64,000 nt of DNA. Origin: Chondrosia reniformis (Eukaryota; Porifera; Demospongiae; Chondrillida; Chondrillidae). Where the stretch lies: positions 4,278,001 to 4,342,000 of the forward strand of contig OX359197.1 in the NCBI GenBank assembly GCA_947172415.1, written 5' to 3'. A program made the translations under genes and the position numbers. Shown piece after piece: positions 1-13,600 of this stretch. Every line of letters starts with the position of its first letter. Position 1 is the stretch's first letter. The notes under the pieces were generated by a model. The model worked only from the letters and a program-made list of their open reading frames with translations, did no database searches and had not been told where the DNA came from.

Positions 1-59
1 TTAGTTAAAAATGCTGTCTGAAAAAATCCGAATTTTAGAAGAGTACGTTCAAACCTAAG

Positions 60-380
60 GTAATCTTTTCCCTACATAGTTTAGAAAATTAATGATGATT
101 TAGTACTTCTAAGGATCTGCATAAGTTTGCATGTTTGCGCTAGCTTATTCAACAAAAGAAAAGGAAAAGGAAGAAAAATGAGGAATTTCAAAATCAGGCT
201 TACTTCTATTTAACCACTTTGCAAACCTTGAAGAGCATCCAAACAAGTTTTGACATTATATAAATGACTGCAAACAGTCTAATTTAACCAAAATGGTATC
301 TTTGCAATTCTGTGTTAATCCATAATAAATGGAATGAGTGGCTATTTTTTTGCCATCCCCTACTCTCTGATAATATGGAC
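60..380. mobile_element. Diverged MITE-C copy
   Basis: It resembles the elements at 25330-25800, 42100-42640 and 47040-47340: AATTAATGATGATTTA near one end, then AAATGAGGAATTTCAAAATC, and a terminal part with TGGCTATTTTTTTGCCATCCC. No coding capacity. The rest of 380-670 shows no gene beyond the end of the VWC exon. Confidence 0.55.
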
Positions 381-671
381 TGAATATGTTGAAAAACATA
401 GGGAATTCTAAGATCTAAAGTTGATATTAAATTTCCAATATTATAGTGGTTAGCCACACTTCTGTTGTCATTTTATCTGCTAATAAGGGAATCATAAGCA
501 TTTTAGCTTCTTAGAGTACAAATTAACAGAGTACACATAGCCACATACACTTGCATTACATGACATACTGAAGAATCCTAAATTTATGAAATTGCAATTT
601 ATGGTTTCACTATAGTTCTTCAGTGCTAAAGGGTAGACTCTATTTCCCATTTAGCTAGCAATACTTTACAC

Positions 672-1602
672 TTATATATGTCGTAAGTGAAGCAGGTGTT
701 TTCCTTATATGGAAAGATGGACAAATAGAGTGAAACATCCAATATTGGACATTCTGAAATGCGGACAACCTCCACACCATAGACATACTAAATGGTCCCA
801 AATGATTTGCTATAGAAACCAATATACATTCATACCTCCATTAACAGACACTCCGAATGCCGACATGTTTTGTTGTAGATTAGTCGAGTTTAGGCTAGAA
901 TTGATATTGTTTGTTCAATTACACTTACTGTACGTGTAACACATGTGTGATTGACAGATTAATTGGTGTAAATTACATGTTTATTAACTTAAGTATTTCA
1001 TCAGCAAAACAGCCTGTTGGAGGCAAAATTGTGAGGTGAAATTGTGGAGGTGGCAGAGTATGTGTATACATTTTAGGTACAAAAGAATTGGCTCAGTGGA
1101 ATCTTAGACAGATTGGTGGGTTGCCAAAGAGGGGGTGGAATATCGAGGTGATACTACATACATATAAAGAGAAGGCTTACCATGTATTACACCCATCTCC
1201 AAAAGCAAAGGTTGCTCCAGGCATAAAATCTCTCCCTTTATATGGACAGGCACAGACATCACAACATTCACCATCAGGAGCTGGTAATACTTTAGCATTT
1301 TCATCACAAGTTGGGCATGTGATTTCCTTATGGAAAGATTCAAGAAATTTAGAATAAGTATATTAGGTATTTATGTAAAAATATGTATGTATCAGTTGTA
1401 ACAGGGATATATTTAATATACTTACTGGACAAACAACAACTCCCCTTTTGCAAGTACTAATGCAAAGACAAAATGTATGTTTAAATGTAAAAACAGAAAT
1501 AGAAATAGAGTTACCAATCTTGCATGCATGGTTCTCCAGATTTAAATCTTGTCCCATCATCCACCATAGAACCATCAGTAAGAGTACATGGTATTGCTTC
1601 AA
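672..1602 (-). CDS. Gene L, VWC-type cysteine-rich cassette
   Basis: Exons 1602..1515, 1456..1426, 1326..1181, 894..836 and 753..672. Together they encode one VWC-like repeat (PCTLTDG...GEPCMQDCTCKRGVVVCP...CPTCDEN...APDGECCDVC) followed directly by a second (CPYKGRDFMPGAAFAFGDGC...). Phases are 1-2-0-2-1-2, identical in genes M and R. The last visible exon ends in AA before a GTGTAA donor, leaving phase 2, which fits the tail exon found in M and R. VWC domains are found in secreted matrix and growth-factor-binding proteins. Further C-terminal exons must lie outside the window. Confidence 0.8.
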
Positions 1603-4600
1603 CTAATCAAAAGAAGCAGCACAAAAACTCAAAATATTTCCAGTGTGTACCGTCTCCTAACTTACACTTATCACACAATATACCAGTATATCCATCATCA
1701 CATTCACACATATTAGGAAAAACACAAATACTGTACCATGGCCGCAAGAAGGAGAGCATATGGGTACAGCACAAGAGTAGAAAAATGTGATTCTTATAAT
1801 TCTACTGGCTCTGAGGCAGAGCTACACATAGGTAAACTCATAGGGACTCTGAGATGCATGGTTGTATACCTCAAAAGCCATGGGTTAAACCATAAATACA
1901 TATATAAATATATATAAAGAATACACAAATTGTTGACTTAAGAACAGTACCATCATTGTCCACGATTGTAACTTCTGATGAATTAGATAGTTTTAGAACA
2001 CGCCCAGCATCTTCTTCTGATCTTGTGACATTGATGTTGTAATTTAACTTGAAAGATTCAGTTGGTTCTGCTATATCATCATCAATAAGAGTGACACTCA
2101 GATTGGAAGAGTATCTCTCACCAGCATCAAAATGGACCCTTTCATTTATAATTTCAATGTAATCCATATTAGCTGCATGTAAAAATGAGTGAATTCTACA
2201 ACATGTACATTGTAGCAAAATGTAGATGACTATTAGAAACCATCTACTACATTGAACAGGTAGCACAGGTATATTTTCCAATGAAACTAAACAAAAGATA
2301 TGACACAAGTTGAATGAAAATTAAACTTAAGTGGGAATACAAGAAAAATAAAAACATTTAAAACTGAAGTTAGACGTAGGGAGGATGACCAGTTTTGCAA
2401 CAATGAATATATAGCACCTCTAGAAAAATGTGAAACGAGACAGTGATCATGAGATAGAGTTAACCATACAGAAGTGGTATACTGAAATTTAAGTTACTTA
2501 TCCATATTCATCATTTCTGTGTTTGGGTGCACCATCCCTACTTCAGCTATCTATGGAGCGCCCAAAACACAGAAGTGAGACTGTCAGACCTAAGTGATAT
2601 CTGTATAACCTCTCCCAATAGCTGCAGAGAAATAGCTTGGAAATCATCCATTGAGAAAGATTTTTGTATAACTGCCTAAACAATAAGTTGTTGGAGCTGT
2701 ACCAGCCACTCCAAGGTATATCTATCAATGAACGAATGGTTTAAGTCTAAACCACAAGGTTAATGTAACTGTGCCTAGTATGATTAATCCTCCCATTTCT
2801 CCTTCTGTTAGTCAGTTTAATCTCCAACCCATATCCTAAAACGATTGTCTGTCTATACTTGAGGATAAACTACAAGCTAAATCCACTGGTCCTGATAACA
2901 TTCCACCTTTCATCCTACAACTATGCAAATATCTGGTTGTTATTCCTCTAACCAATATCATCACCTCTTCCTTCTCCTCTGTAGCTGTTTTCCAACCACT
3001 TGGAAGCAATCCTGGGCCAAACCTCTCCACAAAGGTTACCCCAAGGACTTTTTTTACCAACTATAGACCGATCTCTTTTCTACCTACCTGTAGTAAACTG
3101 ATTGAACATGCTGTATGGTCACAGTTAGTTCACCATCTTCACAGAAACAACCTCCTTATCCTCTCCAGTCAGGATATATATAGGTAAGGTCATTCCACCA
3201 TCATCTATACCCTTAAAGGTCACTAACGACTGGTATGATGCTCTAGATGCTGGCCATTTTGTTTGTGTTGTCTTCCTGGATATGGCAAATGCCTTTGACA
3301 CAGTTGATCACCCCCTGGAATTTTCAGCTTATCTTTAGAGATGTTTGCACCTTATCTTTCAGGTAGTATATACCCAGCGTACTATCATAAATGGTTGTTC
3401 CTACCAAGCCTTACCCTTCTTTGCTGGAGTTCCTCAAGCTTCATTTCTTGGGCCAAATCTCTTTTTATTCACATAAACTGCCTCCTGCTGTTTGTCCTCC
3501 ATCATGCAATACAATTCTTTTAGCGACTCCTTACATCTCTGGGTCCTCTATGACCCATATCAACTCAGTCCTATCCTAGACCTGTCTGTCCCTACCAACA
3601 AACTATCCCTTGATGTTCAGTAGACAAAATGCATACTCATCCATTTTTCACATAGGCATGTCTCCCCTCTCTCAATTCTCTAAATGGTTCCACTATTGAG
3701 CAGGTCTCTACCTTTACCTGTCTTGAATATGTCATTAGCCAGCATCTCACCAAGGCCTTTCATATAAGGGATAAATAATTTGTGGTTGTACTCTACCCTA
3801 CTTGCCTGGCTTTGTTTCTTCTTCCTTAGTAGTCCTTCAGCCGCCTTTCTATATAGGGTGTCCATTAGCTTGGAGTACCCTTTCAGGTGCTCCTATTCTT
3901 CATTGAGGCTTTTGGGTCCACAGATCTTCTCTGCTCTGTCCATCAGACACAGTGCACTGGATACCCTAGAAAGTAGGCTCAAGGACTACTAAGGAAGAAG
4001 ACTCAAAGCTAGGGAAGAAGGGTAGACTGCGACCACAAATTATTTATCCCTTATGTGAAAGGCCTCAGTGAGATGATCTCTTGAATTAGCCAGAGGATTG
4101 GTATTCAAACCATCTTCACGAAACAGAGATCACTGAAGAATATCCTTTCTATTCCCAAGCAGCCAGAACAACCAATGGATATAAAAGATGTGGTTTACCC
4201 TGTTCTCAGTGTTTTGCAGTGTATACCGGGGAGACAGAAGGATCCTGAGGGCAAGAATGACTGAACAAAATTGATCAGTCTGAATGGGAGATGTGAACAA
4301 TGGTCTTGCTGTTCACACTCTCAGGACGGGCCATGATACTGCCATAATTGCTGACAGGGAAACAAATTGGCAGGAGGAGAGTCAAGGAAGCACTAAAGAT
4401 CCAGCAATGTCAGGTTAGAATGAAGTTAGACCAAGGGAGCATTCTACAGCATTCCTGGAAACATTTTTATATTTCCTCTTCTTCTCTTCCAGTTGGAGAT
4501 CATGTGACAGGAACTAAAAAAGGTGTCTATAAAAGGACCACTGAAAATCCTATCCATCAGTCGCTGATGACCCCCAGGGTTTAAACATTTGACCAAAAGA

Positions 4601-7600
4601 TTTAAAAAGCCAAATTGCGTTTTTAGACGCTCAAAAGAGTTGAAAGATGTACCATCTAAAGGATAAGTTCAACGCAGTTAGAAGTAATCATTATTCTATT
4701 ATGAGAATGTCATGAGGAAGGTCATGCTTCTCTCCTATATGTACATCATATATCTTAACATCTTTTAATGTGGCATAATTCTGAAGCCTTCCAGTCTAGC
4801 GGCCTGACCAAGGTTGCATACATTCCCTTAAAAATGCAAGAGCCTTGCTTGAATCTAATAGTACCTGTCAGTAATCACTACAATAAGCCTAAGTACATAT
4901 GTAACTCCTTGCAATTGAAAGTAATAGAATATGAAACACTTTATATTGATCAGAACAACTATATACTCAACTGACCTTTAGCAGTTATATCCTCTGACCT
5001 GACTTCTAAATTAAATCCAAAGGTATAATAGCATTCACTGTTGACAGGCATATATGTACCAGACTTTTCATATAGTGCTTCATATCGGACACTGACAAAT
5101 TCATCCTCATCAAAATGATTCATTGAAAATTCTGGTCTGACATATACAGCTGCATGACATAAAATTATTATACATCCTTATTCTAAAAGAAATTTGCTTC
5201 AGGGACATACCATTAATATCAGTAATGACTACACGAGTCCTGCTTTTATCTCCAAGTATGATACGTGTTTCATCGTCAGAAATTGGATGAACTGACAAAT
5301 CAAAGTATTCAGTTCCTTCAACCAAACAGTCTGTTTCAAGGTCTATTGAAAGCACTGAAGATGCTCTTCCGAACCATGGGTCAAAACGTACTCTACCAAT
5401 GTTAGGTGTGATTACGTAGTCAGCTACACATGTACATAAGTGAATCTGGTAAATTATCAGTGAATGAGAATGGTTATACTTACTGCGTTATAATAACAAT
5501 TCTTAGAAATGAGCCATAGTTTGTGTAAAAAATGATATTCTAATGTAAAGGATGGGTAGATTATTCAAAGCCTATTCAGTTCCTTCAACCAGACAGTCTG
5601 TTTCCAGTTCTATCCCAAAACTGGAACAACATGATTCTTATAGATAAATGTAAATGATAATCATCTACACACATACACAAGCGATTAAGGGTAAAATTCC
5701 CAGAAACAGCTGTCTGGCCCAGTGAAGGAAGAAAAAGAAGAAGCCCAACGATATCAGGTTTCCCCCAAATACTAGTTTTAGAAAATCAGTCTATCCTCCC
5801 TTAGCTTCCTTAATTTCAAACGTATGTATGATAACCATAATCATTATTGGAATATGGTGTTCTAGATTGTTCAAAAGTGAATATATTAAATTTATAAAAA
5901 AGGGCAGACGATGGTTATGCTTATTGCAATTATAACAGGCAGTTTAGTGACTATGTGATTCATTCTTATAGACGACAAGGAAACCAAGACCTTGTAGTTT
6001 CATTGTATTTGTATATACAGACATGACTACAGGCATGACTACTTGGGTTATAGACCATTTTGAAACTTGTACACAAGGCTAAAATCTTAATAATAAAATC
6101 AACATAACTGTCAAGCTTAAAATCTACAAACTCAAAAATATATAATAGGATATGTACTAACATGTAGTGTCTATACAACATACGTAATTGTAACATAAAA
6201 TCTAAAATGATACAAAACACTTTTCTAGATACTGTTTGTGATTAAGCAGGTCACTCCTTGTATATATACATCCCTACTTATAGAGTACTACCGTACTCTA
6301 TGATAATTGGCATGATTACAAGATTGCCTTACCAGTGAAAATGATAAAATAAAAATGTGTCTACAAAATGACTGATCATCTGAAATTCTTACGTAAAGTA
6401 TTTGGACTGCATGCATCCAAAATTGTAACTTAAAGGTACCATACCAGAATCTGCTTCATATGGCTTCTCAGGTGAGCTGATGAGGAGAGATGTGGTAAAT
6501 ATTTCCACTTGAAAGGCTTTAGCAAACTCTAAGGTTGCTACTAGTCTGACTCTTACTTCCTCTCCTTCAGTACCCATATATGTACTGTGCTCAAAACCTA
6601 TTTCAAGATCTACAAGTATAACCGAAAGAAGCTTGAGACTACTGAGGTATGCACATACATATGTAGGAAACAAATTTCATACCTGGCTGAAAAATGTACA
6701 TGGACAGAGTTTTAAGTTGTGCAAGTGTACAGTGTGATCAAATTACTTAGGATCCATTTTTTTGTTACAAACAGCACACTATACAATCATGAAGGATCAT
6801 GAGTCTCCACTAATACATCCAACCCAGGAAGAACCTGGACTCTCTCTTAACAAATGCATTTTATATTAGTGTGTCTACTTCATTAATTTTTGGTACTAAA
6901 ATCACATTAAATTGATTATAAACAAAATATTAAACTGACACAATTATATTTGGAATTACAGTAATATGTACTGCTTATATCAGCTTACCATCATCATCTT
7001 TAATGATAATTGAAATTGTGTCTGGCTCTCCAACAACCCTACCATCAGCTTGTTGACCAGTTGGTAGTAAAATAACACATATGAAGGTTTCACCTCCTTC
7101 AGATATATCATCATCTACAATAATAAGTTCTGCATTGGTTGAAGTTGTTTCTTTTTCACCAACACCACTCTGAATAAATTCAACTCTTTTGTTTGTTAGA
7201 TTATAATCCTCATCTTCTGCAATAAAATGGTGATACATTAAAGGATATAGCTGTCTCAATCCCTATACTGAAGGGGAAACTTTCTAAAAATCAAACTTAA
7301 AGTAAATATTCTCAAAGAGAAAAACTTATGAAAGAAGCAAGTGCAGATAATCAAGACAGCTAGTTTTGACCATCGGTACTCTAGCTGCCACTGAGCTACA
7401 GTTGCCACAATATTATTTCATTCATGTATCTCCTCTTGTGCTAACTAGAGAGTAAATACTTAGAATCCATTTACACTAATTACGTAAGCTATGATTTAAA
7501 TGTACACATATCAACCAAGCTGGTAATCAGAGATCCAGCTCATTTCCAGTGGATCACTGGCCACCATCATCCACAGGAGAGCTCTTTTAATCAAATAATA

Positions 7601-10600
7601 TCAGTAGTGATATTCAAACCCCAAGTAAATCATTGCGAAAACACAATTTTTGGGAATCAAACAGGATAGCTGGTTTTTAAGTAAAAGTGCTCTACCATTG
7701 AAATACAATTAACACAGCCAATACTCTATTCATGTTTTCATGATTAATCATAGCTAAAATAAATATTGTAACATGGGTATTTTACCTGTTGCAGTATTGT
7801 CAGAATGAACATCAAAACAAACTACTCTCACAGTAAATGCTCTTGCATAGAATCCACTAGCTTTCAACTGAAATGGGTATGTTCCAATATCCTCACTTAT
7901 GTGTATAGTATCATTTCCAACAAATGATATTATAATTTCTAAGTCAATTAAAAAAGATATAGAAAGAATTCATATTGACTAATTGATCTCACCATCATCA
8001 TCCTCAATAGCTACAGTAAGTGTAGCTGGTTCTCCCTTTTGTATGTTTGTCATATTTGGAGGCAAATCAAATGTAACACTTAATTCTTCTACTCCTTCCC
8101 ATATTTCATCTTCTGTAGTTATCAATGTAGCAGGGTTTGATTGTGTTTCTCCAACAGCAAATTGCACTTCAACATTAAGTCCAAAAGGGTTTTCAGCAAT
8201 GATAAAATCATCTAAGATTAAGCAAAAATAGATTAGAATAATTTAAGCACCTTTAAAACTGGATATGCATACTACTAGCAACCTTACCATTATTTTCGGA
8301 AGTAAATTTCAGGTTCACTGTAAAGTTTTCAGTGATTGCACCAATTGCCAAAATTCTGATTTCAGATTGGCTACCCTCAAGTATTTTCATCCGTGAAGAC
8401 ATAAATTTTAATTTCACTGGATTGTTTGGAATAACTATGGAATAGTATATGTAAGAGTTTCCATTATTCAGGTTAAAGATCCACTCTCATGAAAATGTAA
8501 ACATTTGTAGACATATAGTTATTACCTGTTTTAAATACTTTCCACATACTGTATACAAAAAATCAAGAGTCAGTTTCTAACTACAAATAACCTACTAAAA
8601 TTAGCAAGTGCTTAGTCAGTCCCTTCTTAGACATACGTATATACTAGATAAGAAACACTACACAAGTCAACATAGGATCATTTGCCCGTTTATCATGCCC
8701 AGCTTATATAGAACAAGGTATAGTGTAACACCAATACTAGGTATTGTATTACAACAGGCCACACTGCAAATTCTAGTTATGGTCCCTTTTAAATAGCCAA
8801 TAACAATTATATCTGTGAATTTGTATAGCTACATAGGAAGCTTCAACAACTCATGGTGATTTCAGGTGGGGTCCAAGATATATTAATTGAGATGACAGTC
8901 TCATCAACACTTCACTCACCCACCGTAACATTTTGAACTGGTGTAGGCCCATAACCTAAAACATTGATAAGTAGTGCAGAGGAGATAGAAAGAACATATA
9001 CCAGCTCTTTTGGTTACTTAGCAGGTAACTATAGAAAGAGATTTCAATCAGTGAGGATTGGTACTTACTGGGTGCATTCAGTTTCACAGTGTGATACCTT
9101 AGTGGATAGTATCTGTAAAATTCTGGTTTCATTATAGGAAATATCTGTGTGATGGAAGACAATAGAAACCAATATTAAGGTATAAAGGACTTAGAGAAGA
9201 GGACAAGAAGACAAAGATTACAGATTACCAGGTATCCTGATGAAAGGTGCTGACCCAGTATTTAAAAGAAAAAATCAATATTATATGAAACTGTGAGTCA
9301 ACCTTATCTATACAATATTATATTCATAAACCCTGATCAGTGGGTAGAACTGGTGATAATAAAGCTGATAAAATTGGGTTCAGTATCCAACTACTGCTTA
9401 CTGTTATCTCTTAATGACAAATATTATGTGTATAATTTAACCACTTCAATTTTACATGCATCTATTTACTTGGAATTGATAAAGCTTGTCTTCATTCTTT
9501 GGAGGGTAGCGTGAGTTCATCTTGTGATAATAAAATAAATCATTCGGCTGCAATGATACACATATAGGGAGAGTATTATAATATTAAATTCTCATATTGG
9601 TCAAAGAGGAGACTTACATTTGTAAAAATCCTTTCTGAAGGCAGAATCTGATCAATCTTTATCACTCCTGATGCTTTTATCTTTATGGTGTGAACACCAA
9701 TCTCCAAAAAACGCAACCCTTCTCTTAAGTAACTAACATTCGGAAGGGTAACATTTAACTCTAACTCATAATATCCTAGGTTGTTCCAGCTCCAAGTTTC
9801 CTTCACATCCAAGCTCAGATTTGGGTAACCTATGAATGTATAGGTACTAACGTATATACTTGTAAAATAAAAGGAGCCAAATTTATATATATAGTGCAAG
9901 TTATACAATATAATATAAATAATTCATATGGCTCCAAGAAAGGACCTAGAAACAGAATGGGCATATTATCATAAAGTTTAGGATATAAAACTAATTTTAA
10001 ATTATGAACACCTGGCTGCGTCTGTTGAACTTTCCGGTGCATTGTCTGCGTGTGCCTAAGAGAGGATTCCACTGGGAAACAACTGCCCCTGCTCCAGTGG
10101 ACTGCAGTGGCCATCCAAAGGGGAAATACAGCCGCTGTGCTAGGCACAGCTAATATTGATTCATTCAACTTATTTTAATGTCCTCTATTACTATTAACTA
10201 ATGATTATGCAAGTATATGCTTAAAGTAAGAACACATGCATAAATACGTATACATTACCCACCAAAAAAGTCAATATACACAGTTTTAGTGACTCTATTG
10301 TAGCTCTTGTTTGCATTGGCTTGGGTTGGTTGTGAAATCACCTATAGCACCAAAACAGTATATATAAGTAATCTCTTAATTCAATATCTTTCTCATAAAA
10401 TTAACTGTGAACTTACAGTTATACTAAACAGACACAGAAACAAAATCTGAAAGTCATCTGTACTTTTTATACGTGTCCCTGTAGCAGTCTGCAGAAACAT
10501 ATAAGTACAACTTTTGGAAAATTATTACGCATATTTAAAATAGTAATACTGCACTACAAACCTTTGGGAGTGTAAGGGTTTTCTCAGGGTAGTCTCTGCA

Positions 10601-13600
10601 ATGCTGGTGAGTGCCAATGACTACACTGGAAACCTTAACTTCATAGTTGGTTAACAGGCCATCTTGAGAAGGAGGAACCCAAGAAAGCATCACAATTGCT
10701 GCATTTTTGTCATTGGGATCCTCAACATAGTTTGTGGTAAAGTTCCTTACAGCATTAGGAAAAGACGCACCTACATAATAGAACACATTAAATGTTATTA
10801 CATGACCATGAAGACTTGGGATTTGAATTATTTCATACGTATATACTTAAATGTGGCTATAGACAATCAATATGTATGCATGTACATTTAGATATAAAAA
10901 GTGTATATGTAATGGATGCATTTTAACTAGGTACATCAGACTTCCAAATTATAGCATGGAACAACTAAATGCATTACTGATTACATTGATCCAGTTGCAA
11001 CAATATTTAATTAACTTGTTAACTTAATCATAAACAATCAAAAACCTATTGTATCAGTGATTAGTTTAATTAGTCCAGGAATACTATAAGGTAAACAACA
11101 TATATACTGTAAGTATATAGACACTATATTTCACAAAAACACAACTACAAATATAATTAGATAAACCAACCACAAGTAATCAAATGATGGACATTGTGAA
11201 GTGGGAAAACATGAAGTAAGGGAGCAATTGCGGAGATGAACTCAGGAATAGTTGGCTCTGATAGCCAGTGCTCTGCCAATGGGTTACAAATGGCACAGCG
11301 AAACTCCATTCATGCCTCCCTCTTAAACTATAAACTACATACAGTACATGTATTGCTACCTATAGCTAGCATAAAAGAAACAATTATACTAAATCTAATA
11401 TAAATACATGGTTCTGGAATTCATGAGTAACAGACTGGCAATGTACCTCCTGCACAGACCAGAGTTGTACAATATTTTGGATAAATGAGTAGGTAAGTTT
11501 GTCCTCTATATACGTAAGTAGGGATGTCACAAAAAACATTGCTATCCTATTAAATGTAATACAGGTTATCACCCTAAAAATCAACAAAGAATACATTTTT
11601 GGTTTTTTAAAGCTCCCATATATAATTTGTAACTGCTGCTCACATAAGGACAAGAAATTCTGAAGCAAAATGACATGTACAGATAGTAAGATACACAAAG
11701 CACATTCTATCCTATGTAGAGTAACATCACCTCCAGATAAGGCTCTCCTACTATAAGGTCCTTGAACTCCGGCACCAAAAATTTCAGCTGCTACCCAAAC
11801 ATAGTAGATGGTATCTGATTGCAGTCCAGTCAATGTAGTTGATGTATCTGCAATTCCTGATCTCTTCATAGCATAAGATGGCGGATCTGTCTGATTACCA
11901 CTATTAGTTGAATACCTAACTACATATAATATGTTGTACATTGGATCAGATACTGCATTCCATGAAACAGTCAAGGATGTTCCACTTCCAGTTACCATGA
12001 CACTTTCAACTTGAGGTGGTGGAGGTAATACAGATTCAGCAGGTGGAGTTTCTGTAGCAAATAATATACTACTTTTAATATATATAATATATACGTAGGT
12101 ATTTATACCATACATATAGGAGTATAAATTAATACGAATATATACGTATGTGTATTTAAGTTATGTATTAATTATATTCAGTACAAGTTACTATATACTA
12201 AGGTAATCTAATAAATAATATAAATAATATAAATAATTCATATGGCTCCAAGAAAGGACCTAGGAACAGAATGGGCATAGTATCATAAAGTTTAGGTTAT
12301 AAAACTCCTTTTTAAATTAAGGAATTTTTTATTTAGGTCTCCGTTTGATAGAAAACGAAGGACAAAGTCTGCATATAAAATGCCATAAGACAATAGAAAA
12401 CTATAGAAAATTTATATTGAAGCCAAGTGTTATATTGATAAAAATTATCAATTGGTCAGATCACTGTGAAGCCAACATATATCATGGTACACGTGTATGA
12501 CAAAAGTCTGGCGAAATATTGCTTAATTGATATAATATATACAATTTTATACCCTAAACTTTATGATACTATGCCCATTCTGTTGCTAGGTCCTTTCCTG
12601 GAGCCATATGAATTATTTATATTATATTATATTATTTATTTATTTATATTATTTATTAGATTACCTTAGTATATTGTAACTTGTAATGTATATAATTAAT
12701 GCTTAACTTAAATACACAATGTATATATTCGTATTAATTTATACTCCTATATGTATGATAATCTTGGTAATTTAAGCTCTGTCTTCTCTTCTTTTGTTGG
12801 TTGTACATATTTTTACTTGTCAATGTGTAAGAATAAGGAGTGTTTATTGCGATCATTATGAGAATAAAGTCTTGCTGAGTGTCAGCAACATGAATTTACC
12901 AATTTTCTATATACTTAATATTCCCATTCCTGTATTACTGATGAAGACCTCCGGGTTGAAATGTCCAGAATTAGTAAATTTATGTTACTGACGTTCAACA
13001 AGGCTTTATTTTATCCATGTGTGTACGTTTTCCATGTGTACATACCGTAGAATCTCATAACGAAATTGCTCATAGTGAGTCTAAGTATAGTGAAGTACTT
13101 TGCTGGCTAATTACACTCAAGTACATTACACAGTGAAAGTTACTGGCAAATATTAAAATTGCAATCAAGTACTACACAGTACAAATTACAAATTTAAAGA
13201 GATCCAAGTGACCCATAGGATAATCAGTATTTTAAACAGTACAAGAATTTAGTCACACTGTTGTAGGCTTATAAATATCTAAGTAAGGCATATATGTACG
13301 TATGTATATATGTATGTATACGTACATGCTGATGAAGACATTCCATAGTCACTCATATATAATTGGATGCAGTTTGCAAGATATACGTAAGTAAATAAAT
13401 CTTCCACTTTATACATCTAGCTGTTACTCTTGAATTTGAACTGTATTTATCAGTGTTAAAACAAATCGTAAAGAAAACTACAGTGTATGACCTTTCTTAG
13501 TTTCATTGGAATTTATGCTGTTACTTACGAAATTTTTACACCATGCATGGAGTATATGCTATGGGAGAATTTTATATGTTCATTCAGTGTACTATATAAG

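Noticed and set aside
10005..10165. snRNA or tRNA gene in the GC-rich island
   Set aside because: No cloverleaf, box A/B or snRNA core sequence was found.
12935..12975. CTGATGAAGACCTCC...GAAATGTCC as an active hammerhead
   Set aside because: Helix I flanks do not pair and helix II has a mismatch; treated only as a decayed relative.
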